Below, piece by piece: positions 24,801 to 37,700 of a stretch of DNA of 64,000 nt (the first letter of the stretch is position 1; every line of letters starts with the position of its first letter). The notes beneath the pieces are model-generated. The model saw only the letters and a list, made by a program, of their open reading frames with translations. It did no database searches and was not told the origin of the DNA. The DNA comes from Bolinopsis microptera (lineage: Eukaryota > Ctenophora > Tentaculata > Lobata > Bolinopsidae), in the NCBI RefSeq assembly GCF_026151205.1, contig NC_087074.1:6448001-6512000 (forward strand), read 5' to 3'. A program made the position numbers and the translations under genes.

Positions 24801-27800
24801 GAAACCAGACACTGTATGATAGCTCGTTCGCAGTAAAAGGATCCAAACTGTGGAATAAGGTGCCGAGTGAAGTGAAAGCCGAGAAAACGTTTGCCAGCTT
24901 CAAAGTCAGTTTGTCTAAGTTTCTTGCTTTGATACCGGATAACCCTCCGGTTTCCGGTTATACGTGCAGCTGGTCGAATTCCTTGGTAGACTACACGCCA
25001 TCACGGTGGTCAGACATCTGATGACCCTTCCTGCTACGAGGATAAACCTTACCAAGTTACCAAGTTAGTTAGTTTAGTATAAATCTCACCCCAATATCGC
25101 AAGTTTAACCACGAGATTTCGGCACCCTCTTTCAGCACTACATATCCGGTCGCGCGCTTACATTTTCATAATAATATTCCTCATCTTGCTGGTCCCTTCG
25201 TCTTTATCATCAAGCCGACTTTTTATGGTCATTGTACTTTTGGTATTGATTGTTTTGAATTATTACTGGTTGTGTTACTCTGACGGCTTACTTTTCTGTA
25301 CTGTCTAAGTCTTAAAGGATACTAGTTGTTGTCGATATTAATCGGTTTATAAGATCAAGATTAACAGTGGTTACTATAGTTACCATGGTTACCATTAAAG
25401 GAGGTCTGGTAATGGTCGAAATCTCAAGGTACTGTTCCTGGCTAAAGTCGACTCAATCTTTCTCAGAGTATTCTTAATACTGCCATAGGCAATGCCTATT
25501 AGGCATAGTGAATATTTCTTCATTAAAAGTTTGAAAAAGTGTCTTTTCAACTGTAGAACTGACTTATTAATCCTAACAGGTAATTAACTCTGGATCCTCA
25601 TCACATTGATTCCATTCTAAATTCTAGCCTTAAAACAAAACAAACATTACCAGATAAATCCGTTTACCATAATTTGACAATTGACATGTTCTAGTGCAAA
25701 CGAGGCCTTCCCCGGACAAATCCTTAAATGCCAGTCTTCTCTAGCTGAAGTACGAACAGTATAATTTATCGGATAAAGTATATTACAAGGTGCTCTGATG
25801 ATAATTTTAGTAAAATAATTAATAATTGCCAAAAAAATGACCGTCGACGAGGTTCCAACCGGAGTCAACTGCTAAGCGATCGCGCGCTAAACCATTGTGC
25901 TACAATGGGCATAACAGATTTACAATATGTAACTCTATATACTTCATAAAAATACGCACGTAAATTTTCGAGCGACATAAAGCGACATACTTACAATTTC
26001 GCTCACAAAGGGAATCGCGAAATCTGAAATCTTTTTAAATAGAGAATAATTTGTGGGGCAAGAAATCTTGCAGGGTGGGTAGGGGGGGGGGGGGGGGTGG
26101 GGGGAGTACATTTCGCCACTGCACGTGACACGTGAAAATCGCACTTTTAGTCTCAAAATCCAATCTCATCGCACTTTTTTTAGAATCTTGATAGGGGCTG
26201 TGAACTTCTGAGAGAGTGCATTTAGTCCTATGAACATCTCAGAGATAATATCAGTCTCACACTTATCAACTTGATCTTTAGATAATTGTTTGTTGAGCAG
26301 CTTGTGGGAGAGTAGAACTGGAATTGTATCATGTGATTGAGTGGTGATGGAGTGAGGATTATTAAATTAAGCTTACTTTCGTGATTTCTCCTTTCTGTGA
26401 CTCTGTCAGCCTATCTGAATTCCCGAAAAAAGTTAAATGTTTGTTTTACTCTAAAGAATTTACTTAGGCTAGTAATTACTTAACTTTATGAATACCAAAC
26501 GAGTACTTAAAATCATGAGATAATCCCACAATCTGAGTATGAGTTTATGTATGACCTCTATAGTACAGGGTGGCCCATAAGTAACTGCCCACACGCAACC
26601 CTTTAATAACTCACGTAATTCGTAATAGAATTGCACAAAAATTTCATGTAGAATATAGATATGGGTCAAACTTAGATTTCCTGAAAGTTTCGTACAATCT
26701 CATTCATTAAAAAGGGTGTGGCACGCCACTTCCTCTTTTTCACTATTGTCACTTTCCTTAAAATCAACGAAATTCTCGTTATATAGCGCTTCGGTTGCTG
26801 TCCTATAGGCAGTCTCTAACCAATCAGGCCATTGATTGAGTGAAGATATCGCTGACTCACTGATTAAGTGCCAGATCACGTATCTGCAAGATCTTGAAAT
26901 GGTCATAACTTGGCTTAGTTGTAAACAATCAACTTGAAATTTTGGGAAAGCACTTCAATTATCAAACCAAATGTGTCTAGAAACTTTTAGAGTTTCTAGC
27001 TGAAAGCATTTTCACTTTATGGTGACAATAGTGAAAAAGAGGGAGTGGCGTGCCACACCCTTTTTAATGAATAAAATTTTACGAAACTTTCAGGAATTCT
27101 AATTTTGACCCATATCTATATTCTCTGAAATTTGTGTGCATTTCTGACACGAATAACGTGAGTTATTAAAGGGTTGCGTGTGGGTAGATACTTCTAGGCC
27201 ACCCTGTATGTTACAACACGCCGAGCATAGGAAGTAGAACTGTCAACTTATACTTTAGGAAGCATGTAACGTCTATTAATTATTTAGATCGTCATTGATT
27301 GTCTTTTGCATATTATACCATCAAAAAGATACATGCCGAATTTTGCTGAATTCCACGAACTTTCTTTAAGACAGATGTTGTTATATTCACCAACAGCCAG
27401 ATTGATACACCAAATAGCCATATTATATGGTCTCTGTGAAAAAGGTCCACGTTTATTAGAGTAAAGTTATTTCTGCCTTTATTTCATAAACTAAATCATC
27501 TGAATTTTACATCATGTCCTGACAGTAACTTCTATAAAATTGTAGCGGCTGTTGCCGTGTAATTTCCACTGTTTGAATTTAACCATCCTTTAAATTTCAG
27601 GAGGTAAAAAAGCAAAACCAGTATCAAAATGTGAGCTATGTTCCCAAACCTTCTCCAGACCAGACAACTTAAAGCGGCACATGCGCAACATCCACACTCT
27701 CACCAGCACCTCAGGTTACATTTGCCAAAAATGTGGTAAAGAGATAAAACGTCACGACAACCTTGTCCATCACGAACTACAGTGTTCAGGAGGAGCCGCT

Positions 27801-28322
27801 AAAGGCACCGAACCATCCCGCTTACTGTACGATTGTACAGTTTGCAACAAATCATACTACCGTAAGCAGGACCTCAAAAGACACATGTCAGTGGTGCACA
27901 CTGAGGTTAAGAGTCTGTTTGGGTGTGCTGATTGTAGTTTTACCACGCCCTACAAAGTGGTGTTAAAGCGCCACTATCACATGTACCACCAACAGTACAA
28001 GGGACTGTATTCGTGTCCCCGGTGTGGGGTGGATTTTAGGACACAACACGGCCTGGCTAAACACAGGAGAGACAATGACTGCTCTACTATTGATATTAAC
28101 ACGTGTAAAACGTGTTTAATTAGGTTCAGGACTATTTACAAGCTTAAAGAACATTTTAGGAGTGAGCATGCTGAAGCTTTAGCTTTGTTCTTGAAGACTG
28201 GGGAGGATGCGGAGGATTGTTTTGGTAATTTTAGTGTCTCAGATTTATACGGGATCGATGAAATGACGGAGACTCCTGAGGATGTCATGCCTTCATTGAT
28301 AGCAGCAGGAGCATCCAGTTAA
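21873..28322 (+). CDS. C2H2 zinc-finger protein, two coding exons
   Basis: Exon 21865-22482 (ATG at 21873, just after an acceptor) joins 27601-28322 in phase (QIE-G-GKKAKP), giving 443 aa. It is probably a nuclear DNA-binding transcription regulator. The first exon is a Pro/Ser/His-rich region of about 203 aa without known domains. The second encodes six zinc-finger units. Fingers 1, 3, 4 and 6 are standard C2H2 (for example CELC...HMRNIH and CTVC...HMSVVH). Fingers 2 and 5 end in Cys instead of the last His (C2HC). The tail is acidic (EMTETPEDVMPS). The 5.1-kb intron (22483-27600) holds a LINE, a SINE candidate and a foldback element. BLTP1 starts only 396 bp after the stop on the same strand. 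I cannot assign an orthologue. Confidence 0.85.
23350..25090 (+). mobile_element. 5'-truncated non-LTR retrotransposon (CR1/Jockey-like LINE), defective RT
   Basis: Reverse-transcriptase signatures are clear: APGPDGIPSILLK, FKKGSRCEAVNYRPVTLTS, KQHGFRSNRSCLTQM, YLDFAKAFDKVD, GVPQGSVLGP and SFFADDT (the FADD active site), then the usual C-terminal region to a stop at 25021. The copy lacks ORF1 and most of the endonuclease. About 100 nt are missing between the AFDKVD motif and the VHSDSAKV segment, which shifts frame near 23970. A few residues are also missing in PLFFLLFDLED, where IND is expected. It sits in the zinc-finger gene intron in sense orientation. The 3' end has short repeats of ACCAAGTT/AGTTAGTT. 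Confidence 0.9.
25091..25639. other. Zinc-finger gene intron, no feature recognised
   Basis: AT-rich intron sequence between the LINE and the SINE candidate. Nothing identifiable. Confidence 0.4.
25640..25911 (-). mobile_element. Candidate tRNA-derived SINE
   Basis: On the minus strand, 25911-25840 resembles a tRNA head. It has an A-box-like TAGCACAATGGTTTAGCGCG and a B-box-like GGTTGGAACCTC (consensus GGTTCGANNCC, one mismatch), spaced as in a tRNA. The acceptor stem does not pair, so it is not a working tRNA. About 200 bp of non-tRNA body follows to about 25640. Copy number cannot be judged here. Confidence 0.5.
26081..26104. repeat. G-run
   Basis: About 16 consecutive G followed by TGGGGGG in the zinc-finger gene intron. 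Confidence 0.8.
26566..27206. mobile_element. 641-bp foldback (MITE), ends CAGGGTGGCC, TA target site
   Basis: Ends CAGGGTGGCCCATAAGTA and TAGGCCACCCTG are inverted. The arms extend about 190 bp each (26566-26755 against 27015-27206) with some mismatches. The flanks are TA on both sides, as for mariner-type elements. No transposase frame. Related to the element at 29831-30575. Confidence 0.85.
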
Positions 28323-28717
28323 GATCAAAACACAGTTTTATACATTGTACACACAAATTTGATGACTAATTTAATTGGCAGCACATGTTAATAAGTTATG
28401 GTTTTTATTTGATTATTATTGTAGTTTATTTTCATCGACATTTACTTTTATTTTATAACTTTATTCACCGAATTTTAATCTCTTACCACTGTGTTTTACT
28501 TCTTCTTTAACAAATTTCAAAAATACCATTTTTTTCTGTACTGATTATGTATCTAACCTTCATTACACTACACTAACAACTTCTTGTAATAGTTAACCTA
28601 ACAACATTATTCCAAGAATGTAACGATGAAATAGAACCACATCAACAGAGAAGACCTCTTATTGGCGGGAAAGAAACTATGTTGATGTCACGTGATGTCA
28701 CGTGTTAGGATCCTATA
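28323..28717 (+). promoter_or_regulatory. Short intergenic region, likely BLTP1 promoter, with paired CACGTG
   Basis: Only 395 bp separate the zinc-finger stop from the BLTP1 start. Two direct copies of GATGTCACGTG (28684-28705) lie 13-34 bp before the ATG; each contains an E-box CACGTG and a TGTCACGTG core. The zinc-finger 3' UTR must also be in this stretch. No TATA box is seen. The regulatory role is inference. Confidence 0.45.
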
Positions 28718-31700
28718 ATGGTGACTCCAACACTTATAATAGCCCTTCTCATCTCCAGTATATGGCTCGCTTACATTGCATTTTATAACTCCCGAATACA
28801 GGGTCTCTTGTGTACTTGGATACTTCGTCAACTTGGATACATCAAAGATGCTGAGGTTAAATTCGGTATGTCATTTTAGTTCAAATTCTTGGTGCATCTG
28901 GATCTCACCATCTCACCTATTATGTACATTTTTTTTTCATAACACTCGCAAATAAAATATTACTGTCAACGAAATAATGATTGAATTTAAAATTTATGTA
29001 TTAAAGTGATATAAATAAAGCTGCGAAAAGCTGCCTTTAAAATGCAAACTTTTATTGTACTTCTATTACAATTTTATATCGTAATTTCGAGCTTTTGTCT
29101 GCCAATTCTGTACTTTTAGTCTTGACGTGTGTTATTACACAGGTTCCATCAGTGTATCAATACTTGGTGGCAAGATCATGTTCAGAGAATTACGTTACAT
29201 CACTAAAGATTTTGCCTTGAGGTAAGTCTCTCTGACGATTTGTAAAAATTTCGTCATTTGAATCACATTTACTGTCAAAATTATGTACAGTATCTCTCGT
29301 CAACTCATTACATAATATTACTCTTATCTCGCAGGAGTGTCGATGGAGCCTTTATCTTTAAATGGTTCACAAGACTTTCCCCTGACGACATAAGCAGAGG
29401 TATGTCATGTAAATATGTGATTATCTGAGAGCTCTATACTTTGAGTTGAGTGGAAATCTAGCTCACCTCATTGAACTTTTAGTTTCCCACAAGTTTATTT
29501 ATAATCACGATACATGGAATGTATTGTGCTTTGTTACTTAGATGTTCAAGTATGTCCTCAAAGCAAAACCGCGGCATTTTATGTCGAAGAAACTTGGTGT
29601 AAATTCCTAGACGGCTCAAAAAATCGAATTTGAGTATCGAATTACATTTGAGGTCATGAAGTTTAAAATTCTTAAACCTCTAATGTAGAGGTGAATCACC
29701 TCTGAAGTGATACATGATCAGAGAATTAATGTCCTGATATTATAACGAATCGATATGATATCAGGACATTGTAGCAATTCTCAATAAATTCTTTTCCTAT
29801 TCAAATGCTTGATGATTTCATATACCTATACAGGGTGGGCCATAAATCAGTACCCATACGTTGGGTCTTATACCACCGCCGTGTTTTATATTTGAGAGTT
29901 GTTGCTTTGCAGATGGTATTCTGTACCTACTTGTTCGAGGATTCCGTCACCAAAATTCTAAAATTCGATTTTTGGAGGCCACACCCAATCAACATTGAAT
30001 TGCTTATACTGGTGTTTGTGAACATGTTAGAGACTCCGTTGTAACATATTACAATAGGTCATTTAATTCGGAATATAATCTGAAAAGATGGTGCGAAACG
30101 GATTTAAAATTACGAAGTTATCAAGCAATTTGTTTATCTCGTTAACAAAATTGATTGAGTACTCAATGATTACCCAATTACGACACCGTAATTGGGCTCT
30201 CTGCACGACTCCCATAATGCGGATCTAGCTTTAACCCAATCACCTGATCACACGTAATGAAGTAATGAACAAACTCGTTATGCGTCATATCTCGGTCATC
30301 TGAGAAGCTAGAACTCTCATTTTTTCAGGACAAACGTAATTTAAATGGCCAAACACTATTTAATAAAATTTGGCTCGATCCGACTATCCAAACTATCAAC
30401 TAAATGCGAAAATGAACCTTCATTTGAAATAAATGAACACGAATATGTTTCGATTTGACAAATTCCTCGAACCAGTGTTGGTAGTAAGTCATACCAGAAA
30501 GAATTAGTTCAATTGGGCACTCAGTGACTGAGCTATTAAGGCCAACGTATGGGTACTGACTTTTGGCCCACCCTGTATCATCAATCATTCGAGGAATGGT
30601 TCATGTTCGCAATTCTTAGATATTTTAGATGCTTGGATCGAGGCAAATTGTAATGCGAATGACACTTGTCCTCAAACATTGAAAGCTCTAACTCTAGCAA
30701 CCCCATTAGCTTGTGATGTGTTAATTATTTCAGGATTACCGCTATTATTAATTCAGTAAATGTAATTATCATTTTTGTATCCTTGTATCCTTAGCTCATT
30801 CCCATTTATTCCCCCGATTCATCGAATGAGTAGTAACAGTAAGCTATCTGAAGTTACAAGTCTCAAACATTATAAGCCCGAACGTTTGCACACTGACTTG
30901 TGGCCCACCCTGTTTTTGTGACAGTGAATCGGCAACTTATACAATCTGCTCTATACGGCCATAACATATAGTTCAGTAGCTGGCATAGTAACATAGCAGT
31001 CGTTATCTAAGATAACGATTCCCAAACACACGCGATCGAATTTCAATTAGGATCGTTATTCTTCATCGGGAAGTATTCGTACATGTAATATTTAAAAGAA
31101 ATCTAGGAGTTTGTGACAGAATGTGAAATATTTGCGTCAGTCAGCTGCTTCAGGTGTACCTGAAAACGACTCAGAAGGAAGAAAGCCGGGTTTGTAGATC
31201 GTGACTCCCTGTGTTTTTTTGCTACAATCACTGTTACGCAGCTTTTGTGTTCACGCAAATCACTGAACTCTCAATCTGCTCAAATTTATAATCAACTGCT
31301 GAAAGCTGGTGTATTGAACTGTCTGCCAGATTAAGTGTCTTTTCTTGAGTGAAGATCAGCAGTCCAACAAGCGCCCATCCTTGTAATGTGTGACATTCTA
31401 TTCGGTCCCCGACTAAAACGACATTGTTGACACGCGCTAAGTACTTTTAGAAATTATTGTACGCGCGTTGCGCGCTTTATAAATGCGCGCGTAACGTCAC
31501 GTGACACATCAAAGCAAATGTCACGTGACTATAAGTCTCACTTTTGGACGTTTATTCCTTTTTTGGAACGCTGCCATGTCTCGTTATTCGCTTGCACCAT
31601 GGACCACTTGTTTTCTAACAAGCTGCAGAAGTGGGTGCCGTAAACTTAACCCCGAAAATAAACGCCCGTACAAATTTTCGGCGGCATCCACTCTCACGCG

Positions 31701-34700
31701 AACAATGTGCACATATTTTCCGTTGTTAATCACAAATTCCCGCACAGAACTTGATCCCAAATATTTCAGAGTCCCAGACGTGGTCGCTGTACCACATAAT
31801 CTTCCAGAGTCGAGCTCTCCTAACTCTCCACGGTCTGGAAGTGCACATATACAACAGGTATTGTGACACCATGAGTTGCTCACTGTGTGTCAAACAGACG
31901 TCATATTATCATCAAACAATGGCTGTTTTAATATCTGTGAACGTGTAATTAAATCTGTAAACATGCGGCCTCGGTAAAGTGAGCTAATGTAGATATTTTA
32001 GCAATAAACGCATCATCGGACAACACGCACAGCTGTTGCGAAATGTAACCCCTCGTTACTAATGATAAAACAACTCTGCAGGACTAGCTTGTACGATGAT
32101 CTGGAGAAAGTGGCCAAGTCCGAGTTGGACGTGGGAATGCCTGAAGATAGATTACCTGATCCAGACTCCAATACAACGTGAGATTACTTCAAGTTCAATC
32201 TTACAAACTGGGTGTATCTAACTTTACACTTGCTATTTTAATAAATTGCTATTTTAATAATGATTGTTAGTATTAATACTAATTATCCATTAAAACAGGG
32301 AGCCAGTGGTTGAAGACAACACACCGGACAAATGGGGTCTCAGAAACCTCATACCTGTTCTGGTAGTAGAGGTTCAGAAGGTTTGCAAAATTGTTATTAC
32401 AGGGATAAAATGATAATGGGGATTTGAATACACTTGGGAATCATTTGACAAAGTCATTACTGATTATTTATTTGGTGTGCAAAATTGTCTGAACATTATA
32501 CAAAGTTCTACATTCAGGGAAAGTTCGTGGTCGGAAACAAGCTGACAGAAACGGTGATGTTTGTCGATATCGAGACAGCAACAGCGATATACTCCACACC
32601 TTCATCAGTAAGCTCAGTATTTCATTACTCCTTCCGAAGCCATCGCTTTATCTGGACATGTTATCTCGTTTCGCCAGATTTACAACTTAATGACCGTATT
32701 TAACCCTTCAGAAGAAACAGCAGCTAGATCCTTATATGCACATGATACGGAGTAAGATAAACAAAATTAGAATTACCCTCAACAGATCTCCTGAATTTAA
32801 AGGTAATCATAAACTTCGGACAGATAACATTTCTAAACTACTGTTAAACAGCATACCAGAGCAATATCTTGTTATCATGTTCTGTTTGTTAAATAATCAG
32901 CTCCTAAATTACCAGGTCAGTACGAGACTCCACCCTCCCAGCCAGAAGCAGGGGTACCTCTTCTCAGATCCAGAGAAGTCAGGATTCAATACATTCAGGA
33001 CATGCCTGGTTAGTTATTTAGTACATTCAGGACATGCCTGGTTAGTAATTTAGTACATTCAGGACATGCCTGGTTAGTCATTTAGTACATTCAGGACATG
33101 CCTGGTTAGTAATTTAGTACATTCAGGACATGCCTGGTTAGTTACTTAGTACATTCAGGACATGCCTGGTTAGTTACTTAGTACATTCAGGACATGCCTG
33201 GTTAGTTATTTAGTTCATTCAGGACATGCCTGGTTAGTAATTTAGTACATTCAGGACATGCCTGGTTAGTTATTTAGTACATTCAGGACATGCCTGGTTA
33301 GTAATTTAGTACATTCAGGACATGCCTGGTTAGTTATTTAGTACATTCAGGACATGCCTGGTTAGTTACTTAGTACATTCAGGACATGCCTGGTTAGTTA
33401 TTTAGTTCATTCAGGACATGCCTGGTTAGTTATTTAGTACATTCAGGACATGCCTGGTTAGTTATTTAGTACATTCAGGACATGCCTGGTTAGTAATTTA
33501 GTACATTCAGGACATGCATGGTTAGTAATTTAGTACATTCAGGACATGCTTGGTCAGCTGTAAACCCCTCGTCTTCTCTCTTTGTTTTATTGTTTCGAAA
33601 GGTTCTGTAATGAAATTAAACTCGTGACGTTCTGACGATAGAGAAAGAAGCGAATGAATAGTATGTTCAAAACCTTGAACAATGTATGTTAATGAAAACT
33701 TATGTATATCTAAATATTTACTCTATAACCTATTCAGGCCGTGTAACAAAACTGCAGAGAAGTGCAGAGAGTTCCCCTGAGTGGGAAATGACCCTGAAGT
33801 TCATGAGAGAAACTCACATTCACTACGGACCATGGTTAGATCGGCAACGAGATATCCTCTACAAGTTCTTCTTCCCTTACGACTATAAAGTAGCCGAGGT
33901 TCGGTCATCTTGAACAGACTTGAAATATTGAATGCATCGCACAGTTTTTATCCGGATTCCGGATTATTTGTAGATTGTAGAATCAGCCGTTACTTTGGTT
34001 TCAATTTTTTTCAACATGAGCAGCTGTCTCCGACTGCAAAAATTTTCATACGTTTTAAAACACCTATTTATATCAGACCAGATATTTTAATAAACTACAA
34101 AAATTACAACTCACAACATTTAACATACCCCGTTTCAGGTATCAAAACCCCTGAAGGTCGGAGATCTCCGGCGACATCAGCATCTAAATGTGATTATAGA
34201 CTTCGAGGCTAAAGCTACACTCACAATCCTGTTCTTCAGAGAGGAGGTGGGTGTGATTCATTGCATATTTTAAGCGCACAATCATCTCACCTCAATTGTT
34301 AAACCTCGTTTAACCTCAATAATAAATCCTCGTTTAACCTCAAGGCTCAATAGTAAAACCTAATTTAACCTCAATAGTTTGACCAGCCATACATACCACC
34401 AGGCGACCTCCTCAATAAACCTGGACATAGCGAATGGCAGTAGAGTACAGATGCAGATCCCCTGGACAGTCAGCCCTCAGGGCTTCACTACTCAGATAGT
34501 GGCTGATCTCTACAAAGTGGAGTGTCAGACTAGCATGGATTACAGACCCTTCCTGGAGGCTGACGAAGTTCACGTTAGTGTTATATTATTAGTATGGTTG
34601 GACGAGGAGTGAGCTCTATACTGAGTAAGATGAGTTTTGATTTTAGTCTGATCTAAAACTTAACAAGATAGGTGGTAAAACTCTCAATCAAAAGTCTATT

Positions 34701-37700
34701 TCCGGACATAGTGTCCTGCCCTAAGCACGTACTCCTGCCACTATAAAAGCACGTATTTCTGATCACTATAAATGCACGTATTTCAGGCTATATTCCAGTT
34801 CCAGTACCCTCGTGTATGGCATCACCGGCAGTCCTGGGAGTGTGACTTCTTCAGTGTCAGTAGACCCACTGTACACTTCGTATTCGACCTCATCGCCTTT
34901 CTCACCGACCTTCTGGGTAAGCGGCCCTATTGGGTTGTGGCCTACATTTTCTCAATTAGTGGGGTGTCCAGCACCATTAGTTATTTTAAGATTTAAATTG
35001 ATGATGTACAATACTGCAATATATTTAAGGTACTTCCTATGGCCTCTTTGTTGACTGGTTAGACTATGCTTAGAATTAAGTTCTATTGTAACCGCACGAT
35101 AATTTCAGATGATTGGAGTCCAGTAATTCAGCCTGATCTACTCACTTTTGTGCCGTATGTGTGGAGGTTTGACTTCAAGTTTACTGATGCTCTAATTGTC
35201 CTGCCTGTCTCCCAGCACAATTGGGTGGATTGCATTCAGAATAGGATAGAAAACTCAGAAACTGGTGGGTAGATTTTAATAAGATCGTTGTTTAGGTCAG
35301 TCGATCCAAGGCTGGTTGTACTAGTATACAACTTAGAATGAAACTTATGGAAGATGTTAGATACAAACACTCGTTGTGCAAATTATATCGACAAGCCCTA
35401 GTAGCAAGACGAGCACGTGAATTATTAAGCCACTTGTCCACTATCACTATGAGCTATAGAGTGAGTGGTTACGAGTAGCATGAGTAATGTAAATAACAAC
35501 TGAATGACCCGATTATTTTTCAGTATTTTTTGGTCTGCACTGTGAGATGCTGGATGTTCACTTCGAACTACCATGGACCAACTATCAACCTGCAACTACA
35601 GAAGTCAGATTTGATTTCAACGTGAGTGATACGAAACGTAACAATTTGAATATTTTCTATGAGCGATCTGTAGAGATTAAAGATGCAAAATTATACCTAA
35701 AAACATAAAAATTAGAAAATCCTCCTATTTTATTGGCAATTTCGTAACCTTGAAAAACTCTCTCAGGCTGAAGATATAACTGGATCTATCTGGTTGCCGA
35801 AGTACCATACTCTACGAGACAGTTTGAAGCAGTTTAATATGGGCAAAGTGCCAGCTTGGCTGGATCGAGCCCACGTTGACAGAGTAGGGGAGGAAACTGG
35901 GAGCTCAAACAAAGACAAAAACGTGGTCAGTACATAGCTTGTCATAGCTTGGGAAGGATCTTAATATAAGATCAAGTTTACTGGGTCCTTGTTCACTAAA
36001 ATAGCTTGGGATTCCCCTTAATATATGATCACGATTATTGCTTACTCGGCCATTGTCCAGTAAATAAACGCCCCGGCCCCCTTGCCATCCCCTCCCACTC
36101 CACAGTGCACAACTTGTCCACTAACACATACTCCCCCTTAGACTGCACATGATTTGGAGGGATGGGAGGAGTGCTGGTCACTTCAGGACTTGTTCCTTCG
36201 CTTCACATTCCTCAGTAACTCGGCTCTACCTTACGAGAGACCCGGCTACAACTACAATTTCGCTTCTGAGGACAAAACTAACCATCTCGGGGTCGAGGTA
36301 TGTTAACTATTTACTTTTTGAGGTATGTCAACTATTTACTTTTTGAGGTATGTTAACTATTTACTTTTTGAGGTATGTTAACTATTTACTTGCTGAGGTA
36401 TGTTAACTATTTACTTTTTGAGGTATGTTAACTATTTACTTTTTGAGGTATGTTAATTATTTACTTTTTGAGGTATGTTAATTATTTACTTTTTGAGGTA
36501 TGTTAACTATTTACTTTCTTGCTGACTTGGATGAGTTTTATAATTTTACGATAAAGAATGCAGAGATTATTAATTTGTTAACTACTTCCAGCTATAAGAG
36601 CTATATAAGTCCCATTATAAGTGGGAATTAACTGGGTAACTCCCGTAAACTACAGGTGATGTTGGGACCTTCAGTTATCCGCCTCCACGGTGTCTTCTTC
36701 CGTCATCTCTGGTTCTTCAAAGACAACTACTTTGGTTATGATGACAAGTGTACACCACTAGCGTACTTGTACAACAGAGCCCTTATTGATAAGAACAAGA
36801 ACCTCCGGGTCAAGAGGCCTACCAAGGAGGTAAGCTAACAGATTTAAGATCTTTTAGAATTCCTTCGTTTAAAATTACAAATCATCTTTAATTTTTAAAG
36901 CTTGTTAGATCTGAATTAAATTGTTTATGTTACAGATTATTTCCAAATCTAAAAATACCATCATTGCTCGAATCTCTGATACATCGATATCAAGTTCTTC
37001 CCTAATTTGAAATACTGTGTCGCTAAAATACCTACAGTTGATAGACTCATAAATGCAAATATAAAACTGTAACTGTCCCTCTCTCTTTAGTGCCCTATCT
37101 ACGATCTAGATGTCACGTGTAAGGTTATTGTTAAAGATATCCTGGGAGAGTTCCCCAGACATTGTGACGAGCCTAACGTGCAGATAAAGCTTCCTATAGC
37201 ACAGGTATTGTTAATAATAATACATAGGTTGTTGGGCAACTTTTATGATCCTAGTATTTTAATTCCCGGGGATAAGACTACTCAGCAATATTTCCTCTTT
37301 ATCGGTGCCTCTAAATTGTAAAAGCACTATTGAATCCGCTTCCTTACGACCACGAACCCTTACTACGATCATGTAGTCAGTGAGTTCACTGATATCATCT
37401 CTATTAAAACCCCCTGCTCCAGATAGACGGTATAGTGTTTGAACTGGTAAAGACACGCCAGGAGGCCAAGATGGAGCTTACAATCTCCCCGATCACATTC
37501 CTCTTCAGCGACTCTTTTAAACGCTCCACTCTGGACATGCATCTGGCACATGGCTTCCTGCAGTTACAGGGAGTTAGCGTCCTCATGTGTGGGCTGTATA
37601 GTGGTGTTGGTTCGTACTTTTAGTTTTAATATCCACTTTCAGATTATATATGAAATAATGTTATTTGAACTTATCTTTATTTAATTACAATCTAGGCTTA

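Noticed and set aside
25840-25911. Functional tRNA gene on the minus strand
   Set aside because: The A-box and B-box resemble a tRNA, but the acceptor stem does not pair and the B box has a mismatch; a SINE head fits better.
33001-33553. Regular 32-bp repeats resembling a CRISPR array
   Set aside because: The whole unit repeats with no variable spacers, and it is anchored on an exon end in an animal gene.
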